Positions 1 through 4,689 of a DNA stretch of 7,208 nucleotides are shown here, piece after piece. Each line of letters opens with the position of its first letter. The stretch's first letter is position 1. Source of the stretch: Eubacteriales bacterium (lineage in GTDB: Bacteria > Bacillota > Clostridia > Christensenellales > CAG-138); the NCBI GenBank assembly GCA_028703645.1, contig JAQVML010000017.1, positions 3,139-10,346 of the forward strand. Reading direction: 5' to 3'. The translations under genes and the position numbers were made by a program. The notes beneath the pieces are model-generated. The model saw only the letters and a program-made list of their open reading frames with translations. It did no database searches and was not told the DNA's origin.

Positions 1-15
1 AAGCTAATTTAAGAA

Positions 16-72
16 GCTGTCCATGAAAGAAAACATCTCTCTGGACAGCCCTGCGCGCGGGCGCAAGCCCGC
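16..72 (-). terminator. Tandem hairpins ending the surface-protein operon
   Basis: Two inverted repeats follow the stop codon of the 64-residue membrane protein. The first, almost touching the stop, is a 6-bp GC stem (GCGGGC at 57-62, GCCCGC at 67-72) with a 4-nt loop. The second is an 8-bp stem (GCTGTCCA at 16-23, TGGACAGC at 42-49) with an 18-nt loop. On the minus strand it is followed by TTCTTAAATT, only moderately T-rich. Together they probably end the operon, but the U-tract is weak, so efficiency is uncertain. Confidence 0.4.
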
Positions 73-74
73 CG

Positions 75-269
75 TTATTTCTCTTTCTTGTGCGGATAGA
101 CTTTTGTGAATTCGCCACCGATCACTTTGCCGTTGTACGCGCCGTGCGTCGTGATGCCGACGAAGCCGTCGATGCTGTTCAGCCGACGTTTGAGGCGGAC
201 GCGCACGATGACCAGCACGATCAGCGCCAGCGCGAGGATACCGATGATTGCATTGAGCAGCCAATTCAT
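75..269 (-). CDS. Small single-pass membrane protein, 64 aa, unknown function
   Basis: Not recognised as a named family. The chosen ATG at 269 has a clear ribosome site (AAGGAG, 5 nt before the start). Residues about 3-23 form one strongly hydrophobic helix, followed directly by a basic cluster (RVRLKRR, about 24-30), so by the positive-inside rule the C-terminal part should be cytoplasmic and the N-terminus outside. The tail of about 34 residues is rich in Gly and Lys (THGAYNGKVIGGEF) and ends KKEK; no known motif is visible. The gene begins one base after the stop codon of the SHIRT surface protein and its Shine-Dalgarno lies inside the end of that gene, so the two are very likely translationally coupled. 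A role as partner or chaperone of the surface protein is inference from this linkage only. Confidence 0.7.
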   Translation of the reverse strand: MNWLLNAIIGILALALIVLVIVRVRLKRRLNSIDGFVGITTHGAYNGKVIGGEFTKVYPHKKEK

Positions 270-270
270 G

Positions 271-1494
271 TTAACTCCTTCGCGCCGCGGCTTTCTTTGC
301 CTGATACCAATTGAGCACCTTGAGATCGGAAGCGACGGCAAACGCTTGGGAAGCGACCAGTGCCGCGAGGGCGGTTGCAATGATCATCTTTGCGGCTCCT
401 CCTGCCGCGCCGCTTGTCGTCGGCGTCGGCGGTTCGTTTGGCGTTTGTTCGAGTACCTGAATGCTCGGTTGTTCCGGTGAAGAAGTGGGCAGCGTGGGCG
501 CTGGGGTCGCCACGATGGTTGGGGTCGGGATTGGGGTAGAGGTCGCTGTGGCGACCGGCGTCGGCGTGATGACGATCTTGTTCTTGTGCCAGCGCCATTC
601 GCCGACGAAGGTCAGGTTGCCACCCGCGACGGTTTGGCTCGATACATTCCAGCCGTGAAAGCGCCACGCGCCTTCTACCATATGGTAGGCGTGAAACGAA
701 TCCGATGGGGTAAATACATCGCCATCCACACCGGTTGTGGACATCGGCTGTTTCGAGAGCACGCCATTCGGCAGCGAGTGGCCGTTGGTGCCGCTGACAA
801 ACGTAAACGTAACCGTGTAGACCGGCAACGGCGTCCAGACCCAGGTTCCGGTAAACGTCACATCCGAGTCCGACAGCGTCACTTGATCGGGCGACCAGCC
901 GGAGAATGTCCACATCCCCGCGCCGTCCCGCACACTGGTAAACGAGCTGGCGGGCGTTACCGTTTCGCCGGAGAGGATGCTTTCGTCCGCGGGCAGTTGC
1001 GCCGTCACGCCATCCGGCAGCGCGTGTTCCGCGGTTCCGCTGATGAATTCATAGCTGACCGCGCGCGGATGCGGCAGGTCGTCCACCACGAACACGCGAA
1101 ATGTGATCACGGAAGGCACGCTTAACGAGATAGCCGGAAGCGAAACGGAGATCACATAGCCGGAGCTGGACGCAGCCTCGGTTAAGCTTGAGAAATCGAC
1201 CGAATAGCCGGAGGTAATGGGTTCGAATGAGCCCGAGCCGCTGACGGTATCGCGAATGAGAAACGCAAACGCCGAGGCGGAGATGATATCGCTCTCCAGC
1301 TCTGCGCGCGTCTTGCCGGAAAACTCGCTTAAGCCAATGCTCACGTCGTGTGCGCGGAGGCAATAGTCGGCGGTATCCGTGTGGTTATCGTTTGGTTTCG
1401 TGGTTGCGGCGAGCGCGAATGAGGGCAGTATGAAACAAACCAGTAGGATCGCCAGTAAGGCTATGATCATGAGAGTTGGCTTTTTTCGTTTCAT
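271..1494 (-). CDS. Secreted SHIRT-repeat surface protein with C-terminal membrane anchor
   Basis: A 407-residue cell-surface protein. The start at 1494 is supported by AGGAG 7 nt upstream and by the signal peptide it creates: MKRKK, a hydrophobic core about 8-26, and an ALA/AT cleavage site near residue 29. Residues about 40-140 look like an Ig-like beta domain. Two SHIRT-type repeats follow, about 145-220 and 226-302, each with an F-x-SGT start, a LP-G-V element, a W-x-F-x-GW core and an F-x-G-x-W end (e.g. WTFSGW, WRFHGW). A Pro/Thr-rich stalk spans about 308-360, then a small-residue-rich transmembrane helix (about 363-389) and a basic tail ending KKAAARRS. There is no LPXTG motif, so anchoring is by the membrane helix, not sortase. 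SHIRT domains are known from elongated adhesin stalks in Gram-positive surface proteins; an adhesin or surface-sensing role is therefore likely, with unknown ligand. It sits 61 nt downstream of the response regulator on the same strand, probably in its operon. Confidence 0.85.
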   Translation of the reverse strand: MKRKKPTLMIIALLAILLVCFILPSFALAATTKPNDNHTDTADYCLRAHDVSIGLSEFSGKTRAELESDIISASAFAFLIRDTVSGSGSFEPITSGYSVDFSSLTEAASSSGYVISVSLPAISLSVPSVITFRVFVVDDLPHPRAVSYEFISGTAEHALPDGVTAQLPADESILSGETVTPASSFTSVRDGAGMWTFSGWSPDQVTLSDSDVTFTGTWVWTPLPVYTVTFTFVSGTNGHSLPNGVLSKQPMSTTGVDGDVFTPSDSFHAYHMVEGAWRFHGWNVSSQTVAGGNLTFVGEWRWHKNKIVITPTPVATATSTPIPTPTIVATPAPTLPTSSPEQPSIQVLEQTPNEPPTPTTSGAAGGAAKMIIATALAALVASQAFAVASDLKVLNWYQAKKAAARRS

Positions 1495-1555
1495 GCTCGC
1501 GCTCCTCGCGTGACGGCTCGTTTGGGTTGGATACGGAGATGGCCCGGCTGATTCG

Positions 1556-2263
1556 TTAGCTCGCGACTCCGATGCTGGCGAGACTGTCCGCGTAATACCG
1601 CTTGCCAACAGGGAGCTCTTCTCCGGTGTCCAGCAGTACTCGCGTGCTGTCAATGCTGCGAATGTATCGCTTGCTGACCAAAAAAGATTTATGCGTGCGT
1701 ACAAAACCGTGGTTGAAGAGCTGCTCCTCCAGTCGCATCATCGTGGAATAAAACTCAAAGCGTTCCTTTGCGTAAACAACGGTGACGATGCGCTGCTGAA
1801 TCTCAAAATAGCGAATGTCTTCCAGCGGAACACATCGGCTTTCTCCCGCGCAGGTCAGCACCAGCACCTCGCTCTCGCGGCGGCTCTTGCGCTCGCAGGC
1901 GCGCAGGAAGATTTCCTCAAACTTTTCGTCGGAAGTCTTCTCTTTTACCACGTAGTGCAGGGCGCTGACGTCGTAGCCCGCAATCGCAAAATCCGGCGAG
2001 ACGGTGAAAAAGACGATGTCCCCCAGAAACCCGATCTCGCGCAGACGCTTTGCGGACTCCATCCCGTTGAGTCCGGACATGTGGATGTCCAGATAGACGA
2101 GATCGAGCGTTGCGTACTGATCCTCGGCTTCAAACAACAGTGCTTCGCCGGAAGGGAACGCTTTTACCTTCGCGTGAATGCCGTGTTTCTTCGAAAGCCG
2201 CTGAATCGCCTGCTTGCAGAGCGAGGTTTGCTCCGCATTGTCGTCACAGATAAAGATATTCAT
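1556..2263 (-). CDS. LytTR-family two-component response regulator
   Basis: A 235-residue cytoplasmic DNA-binding regulator of the AgrA/LytR type. The receiver domain covers about 1-122, with the acidic pair D7/D8, the phospho-acceptor D59 in LVYLDIHM, T87 in FFTVS and the conserved K107. The LytTR DNA-binding domain covers about 131-233, with the typical FVRTHKSFLVSKRYI stretch at 187-201. LytTR regulators classically control surface proteins, virulence factors and peptide signalling. The start MNIFICDDN fits the family exactly; the frame is open further upstream but those residues do not look like a receiver. The ribosome site is imperfect (GGTGGG about 9 nt before the ATG), and the start overlaps the stop of a short upstream ORF as ATGA, suggesting coupled translation. 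No histidine kinase is encoded in the window, so its sensor is unknown or encoded elsewhere. It likely regulates its own operon, including the downstream surface protein, but this is inference. Confidence 0.92.
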   Translation of the reverse strand: MNIFICDDNAEQTSLCKQAIQRLSKKHGIHAKVKAFPSGEALLFEAEDQYATLDLVYLDIHMSGLNGMESAKRLREIGFLGDIVFFTVSPDFAIAGYDVSALHYVVKEKTSDEKFEEIFLRACERKSRRESEVLVLTCAGESRCVPLEDIRYFEIQQRIVTVVYAKERFEFYSTMMRLEEQLFNHGFVRTHKSFLVSKRYIRSIDSTRVLLDTGEELPVGKRYYADSLASIGVAS

Positions 2264-2352
2264 CGGCTTTGACCCACCGCCCTTTTCGCTCGGGTGGCAA
2301 GCAGCGTTGCGCAAAGCCGGATTTCCACTGCGTTCCATTCCTTCATTTGCAT
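2260..2352 (-). CDS. Possible 30-codon leader ORF coupled to the response regulator
   Basis: An ATG at 2352 (or 2346, two codons later) opens a frame of 30 residues beginning MQMKEWNAVEIRL and ending AVGQSR. Its TGA overlaps the response-regulator ATG as ATGA. An AGAGG ribosome site lies 4 nt before the first ATG and 10 nt before the second. The peptide is basic, has one Cys and shows no signal peptide or AgrD-like cyclic-peptide pattern. The overlap and the weak ribosome site of the regulator argue that translation of this ORF may deliver ribosomes to it. It could also be chance: the ORF is very short and resembles no family I know. Confidence 0.35.
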   Translation of the reverse strand: MQMKEWNAVEIRLCATLLATRAKRAVGQSR

Positions 2353-2731
2353 AATACCTCTTTTCACAAACGGGTGAAGATGTATGTCATAAAACGCGAT
2401 TTTGATGTCAAGAACACGCTTTACGGTTGATTCGCTTGGTCGATACGCGACAAAACAACGAACATCATAGCTTATTATACATAATTTCTGATCTTGTTTC
2501 GAATGTATTTAACGGAAAATCGAAATTTGGCAGGTCAAACACAACGAAAACAGTAGGAAGTCTTGATGGATCCATCCGCCAAAACGCGGATTCGATTCTT
2601 TTTGAGTCATTTTATCGAAGGTTCATTACATCAGTTTCCTTTTGTAGGCGTGGTAGACGTATGATTTCGCTGGACAGAAAAAGCGAGACAGGAACGATTC
2701 CGCAAAAGCTGAATGGAAATGGAGAGCGCCA
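2353..2731. other. AT-rich divergent intergenic region
   Basis: This gap separates the minus-strand regulator operon from the plus-strand GGDEF-like gene and must hold promoters for both. On the minus strand there is a perfect TATAAT (2474-2479) and, nearer the genes, a perfect TTGACA (2406-2411) without a good -10 box. A perfect 12-bp palindrome GATGGATCCATC lies at 2565-2576, overlapping a small stem (ATCCGC 2574-2579, GCGGAT 2586-2591, 6-nt loop). No convincing plus-strand promoter was found. A plus-strand open frame from a TTG at 2427 to 2735 crosses most of the gap, but it has no good start and no recognisable protein character, so it is not called. Confidence 0.6.
2474..2479 (-). promoter_or_regulatory. 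Candidate -10 box of the regulator operon
   Basis: The minus strand reads TATAAT, a perfect sigma-70/sigma-A -10 match, within an AT-rich stretch. The -35 region at the normal 17-18 nt spacing is poor (about TTCGAA), which would suit an activator-dependent promoter. Transcription from here would give a leader of roughly 115 nt before the short upstream ORF. A perfect TTGACA at 2406-2411 (minus) is a rival -35 element but lacks a recognisable -10. Confidence 0.3.
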
Positions 2732-3310
2732 ATGACAATGGCAGATTATTATCGTCCAGCGGCGGCGAAAGTCGGCTCTATTACAAAGCGGGATTTCGTC
2801 GATGCCGTCCGCAATGAGAGCGATTTGGATATGCTGACGGGGGTATACCACGCGGGCTATATCGAACAATCGCTTCCAACGGCGATGAGCCGCTCGCTTG
2901 AGCGAGAGCAAGCGCTTTCGATTCTATCTGTCGTTATGGATCGGTCGGAATGGATTCATGATCGATTTGGGCGTGTTGTTAGCGATCTTGTGTTGCAACA
3001 TGTGGCGCAGACGCTGCAAAAAAGAGCGCGCAGACCAGGCGATTGGGTTGCGCGGGAAGACGGAAATGCGTTTTTGATTTGTTTGCCGGGTGTAAAATAC
3101 AGCGCTGCTTTGCGCTATGCAAACAACCTCCGCGTCGCGATCATGAGCGAGCGGATGCTGTTCGAAGGCGACGAAGTCAGCCTGACTTGCAGCTTCGGCG
3201 TGCAGACGATGGAGTGCAACAGCGCGCCAATCACCGCGCATGAACTTCTGCGTTTGGCGCAGGAGAAGGCGAAAACAGCGTTGCTGGCAGGCGGGAACGC
3301 AGTCGTTTAA
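2732..3310 (+). CDS. Degenerate GGDEF-domain protein with intact I-site motif
   Basis: A 192-residue cytoplasmic protein with one GGDEF-type domain and no membrane segment, PAS or receiver domain. Visible landmarks: DMLTG at 33-37 (family D-x-LTG), a metal-type Asp at D70 in VVMDRSEWIHDRFG, and CSFGV at 153-157 (family SiGv strand). The signature loop reads DGNAF at 110-114 instead of GGDEF, so the catalytic acidic residue is replaced and diguanylate cyclase activity is unlikely. Five residues before it is RPGD (101-104), matching the RxxD inhibitory site with the same spacing as in active cyclases. That pattern suggests a c-di-GMP-binding receptor or a regulatory pseudo-enzyme. The start has GGAGAG 7 nt upstream. 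The gene is divergent from the LytTR operon and converges on the cupin gene, so it appears to be transcribed alone. Nucleotide binding is inferred, not shown. Confidence 0.85.
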   Translation: MTMADYYRPAAAKVGSITKRDFVDAVRNESDLDMLTGVYHAGYIEQSLPTAMSRSLEREQALSILSVVMDRSEWIHDRFGRVVSDLVLQHVAQTLQKRARRPGDWVAREDGNAFLICLPGVKYSAALRYANNLRVAIMSERMLFEGDEVSLTCSFGVQTMECNSAPITAHELLRLAQEKAKTALLAGGNAVV

Positions 3311-3381
3311 GATCATAACACTCAACAAGCAAAAGAGCTTTTGAGATATACTCTTTCCTCTCAGTGTCGTACCCCTGGTCG

Positions 3382-3410
3382 AAACCGCGCTTCTGGTAGA
3401 GCGCGGTTTT
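3382..3410 (+). terminator. Intrinsic terminator after the GGDEF-like gene
   Basis: A 10-bp GC-rich stem (AAACCGCGCT at 3382-3391, AGCGCGGTTT at 3400-3409) with an 8-nt loop is followed by TTTTGACATTTT. This fits a plus-strand rho-independent terminator about 70 nt after the GGDEF-like stop codon. It could also stop minus-strand readthrough from the cupin gene, with a weaker T-tract (TTTCGACC). Confidence 0.7.
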
Positions 3411-3483
3411 GACATTTTGGCAATAGGGTGGGCAAGGCCCACTTCTTGCTGGAATAGATGCGCTTCTGCTAGAGCGCGGCTTT
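3387..3483. repeat. Duplicated terminator-like hairpin element, two copies
   Basis: GCGCTTCTGGTAGAGCGCGG with trailing TTTT (3387-3410) recurs 73 nt later as GCGCTTCTGCTAGAGCGCGG with CTTT (3460-3483), differing at only two positions over 23 nt. The first copy keeps the full 10-bp stem because AAACC precedes it; the second has lost that arm and keeps a 5-bp stem. Between them lies another hairpin, GTGGGC (3428-3433) pairing with GCCCAC (3437-3442). The copies may come from a local duplication or from a dispersed repeat family; one window cannot tell. Confidence 0.65.
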
Positions 3484-3500
3484 AATTGCTGTGCCTTTGT

Positions 3501-3517
3501 ATGCTCTGCAAGAGCAT
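3501..3517 (-). terminator. Hairpin directly after the cupin gene
   Basis: ATGCTCT (3501-3507) pairs with AGAGCAT (3511-3517) around a 3-nt loop, 5 nt beyond the cupin stop codon on the minus strand. There is no T-run after it on that strand, so alone it is a poor terminator; it may protect the mRNA 3' end or act with the hairpins further on. Confidence 0.3.
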
Positions 3518-3522
3518 GTAAA

Positions 3523-3864
3523 TCACACAGGAAAGACTACGGTAAGGAGCATCTTGAACGGTTCCACCGCTTCCAGCGCGTGCGGAACACCCGCAGGCAT
3601 GACCACGGTTTCCCCGGAAGAGAGGAAGTGGACGTTATCACCAATGGTGATCTTCGCTTTTCCGTCGAGAATCTGTACCATTGCGTCGCCTTTGGACTCG
3701 TGAGAGCTGATCTCCTCGTTGGTATCAAAGGCAAACAGCGTCAGGCTCACGGCGCGGTTTTGTACCAATGTGCGGCTCACGATCTGGCCGGTCTGGTACG
3801 ACACCAGCGCGCTCAGCGAGAGCGGCGTTGCCAGGTCGATATTCTTCATGATTTGATTTGGCAT
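3523..3864 (-). CDS. Small single-domain cupin protein
   Basis: A 113-residue cytoplasmic protein made of one cupin beta-barrel. The first cupin motif is around 53-68 (SSHESKGDAMVQILDG) and keeps H55, but the usual second His of H-x-H is Glu. The second motif is MPAGVPHAL (89-97) with H95, and the C-terminus AVEPFKMLLTVV matches the common pattern of small cupins in anaerobes. With a reduced metal-ligand set, it may bind metal weakly or act as a ligand-binding rather than an enzymatic protein; the substrate cannot be told. The start at 3864 has an excellent AAGGAGG site 8 nt upstream; the 40 extra codons open upstream have no such site and lie in hairpin-rich DNA. It is separated from the pyr operon by that operon's terminator, so it should have its own promoter. 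Function beyond cupin fold is unknown. Confidence 0.85.
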   Translation of the reverse strand: MPNQIMKNIDLATPLSLSALVSYQTGQIVSRTLVQNRAVSLTLFAFDTNEEISSHESKGDAMVQILDGKAKITIGDNVHFLSSGETVVMPAGVPHALEAVEPFKMLLTVVFPV

Positions 3865-3890
3865 GTTTGTTTCCTCCTTGTGTAATGAGT

Positions 3891-3933
3891 AGGCTATTCT
3901 TGGCTTTTTGAAACACAAGTGTTTTAGTAGCCT
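3891..3933 (-). promoter_or_regulatory. Nested inverted repeats in the cupin 5' leader
   Basis: An outer 6-bp repeat (AGGCTA 3891-3896, TAGCCT 3928-3933) encloses an inner palindrome AAACAC-AA-GTGTTT (3911-3924). It ends 26 nt before the cupin start codon. As DNA the inner palindrome looks like a repressor or activator operator; as RNA the whole could fold into a two-level hairpin upstream of the ribosome site. Which one applies is not decidable here. Confidence 0.4.
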
Positions 3934-3964
3934 TTCTGATGTCAGTATAGGTGAATCAACGGAG

Positions 3965-3993
3965 ATTATATGTTGTAATAACAACGATTATAA
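3965..3993 (-). promoter_or_regulatory. Candidate cupin promoter with dyad between two TATAAT boxes
   Basis: The minus strand has perfect TATAAT hexamers at 3987-3992 and 3965-3970, about 100-125 nt upstream of the cupin start. Between them lies GTTGT-4 nt-ACAAC (3972-3985), an inverted repeat nearly concentric with the flanking TTATA/TATAA. No good -35 box is seen at normal spacing for either hexamer. The layout suits a regulator-controlled promoter, but AT-rich chance matches are possible. Confidence 0.35.
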
Positions 3994-4033
3994 GAGAAAT
4001 GCGACAAGTCTTGCAGGAAAGAGAACGGAAACG

Positions 4034-4067
4034 CAAAAACAACCATGCTCGCGCACGGTTGTTTTGC
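4034..4067 (-). terminator. Terminator of the pyrimidine operon
   Basis: Just past the pyrE stop codon the minus strand forms a 9-bp stem (AAAACAACC with GGTTGTTTT; plus-strand arms 4036-4044 and 4057-4065). It is extended by TGC/GCA beyond one mismatch to a 4-nt loop. The A-rich arm before and the T-rich arm after (GTTTTTGCGTTT on the minus strand) give the typical rho-independent form, possibly acting in both directions. Confidence 0.85.
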
Positions 4068-4079
4068 GATGATGATTGT

Positions 4080-4661
4080 TTATTTCGTTACGGGAAGTTC
4101 CCGGCTGCCGGGCTTTTCCAGCTTGAGCTTGCCTGCTTTGCAGATCGGGCAATCGTCCGGCTCGTAGGAGTCGATGGCGAGCTTCAGCGCAGCGTAGACC
4201 GGCAGCGCAAAGTCGCAATCTTCCGCGCGGCGATCCGCGATGCACGCGGCGCCGATGACCTCCGCGCCGAGTTTCTCCAGCGCGCGGACGGTCTCCATCG
4301 TGGATTTTCCCGTGGTGATCACGTCCTCCGCGATCAGGATTTTATCGCCTTTGCCGACCGTGAAGCCGCGTCTAAGCTGCATTTCTCCATCCTTGCGCTC
4401 GGTGAAGATGCTCTCTACGCCGAGTTGCCGCGCGAGCTCGTAGGAAACGATGATGCCGCCCATCGCGGGACCGCAAACCTTCGTGATTGGCAGATTTTTC
4501 ACCTGTTCGGTGACGGTGGAGAGGACTTCCGCCGAGAGTTCCGGAAAACGGAGCAGCTTTGCGCACTGGCAGTAGCCGCCGCTGTGCCGACCGGAGGAGA
4601 GGAGGAAGTGCCCTTCTAAAAATGCCTCGCAACTTTTCATAATGGAAAGATTGTCTTTCAT
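4080..4661 (-). CDS. pyrE: Orotate phosphoribosyltransferase
   Basis: Converts orotate and PRPP to orotidine 5'-monophosphate and pyrophosphate, the fifth step of UMP synthesis, in the cytoplasm. The 193-residue length fits the family. The PRPP-binding loop is ILIAEDVITTGKST at 108-121, the conserved GPAMGGI segment is at 64-70, and the flexible catalytic loop region is around 86-100 (FTERKDGEMQLRRGF). Residues 22-31 (SSGRHSGGYC) match the substrate-side N-terminal motif. The C-terminal CPICKAG...KPGS pattern (171-186) carries a CxxC seen in a subset of bacterial PyrE proteins. The start at 4661 has AAGGAG about 7 nt upstream; a second Met at residue 8 is less well placed. It is the last gene of the pyr operon, 28 nt after pyrD and just before the terminator. 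Confidence 0.96.
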   Translation of the reverse strand: MKDNLSIMKSCEAFLEGHFLLSSGRHSGGYCQCAKLLRFPELSAEVLSTVTEQVKNLPITKVCGPAMGGIIVSYELARQLGVESIFTERKDGEMQLRRGFTVGKGDKILIAEDVITTGKSTMETVRALEKLGAEVIGAACIADRRAEDCDFALPVYAALKLAIDSYEPDDCPICKAGKLKLEKPGSRELPVTK

Positions 4662-4689
4662 ATCGTTACTCCTTCAAGTGAATTTTTGT

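Noticed and set aside
4..264. Minus-strand 86-codon open frame overlapping the small membrane protein
   Set aside because: It is an out-of-frame, Arg-rich shadow of the 64-residue membrane protein gene, with no ribosome site.
471..500. LPTSS in the stalk of the surface protein as a sortase signal
   Set aside because: It does not match LPXTG, and it lies in the Pro/Thr linker about 30 residues before the membrane helix, with more linker between; the Gly is missing.
1495..1704. Longer N-terminus for the surface protein from 1704
   Set aside because: It overlaps the regulator gene on the same strand and would bury the signal peptide; the ATG at 1494 gives a proper signal peptide and ribosome site.
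2353..2731. c-di-GMP riboswitch (GEMM type) upstream of the GGDEF-like gene, or paired LytTR binding sites in the gap
   Set aside because: The conserved GEMM core bases are not present. Only isolated near matches to the LytTR half-site (2423-2431 plus, 2508-2516 minus) occur, without a properly spaced second copy.
3865..3984. Longer N-terminus for the cupin protein from an ATG at 3984
   Set aside because: The extra 40 residues do not look like protein of this family, no ribosome site precedes that ATG, and the inner ATG has a near-perfect one.
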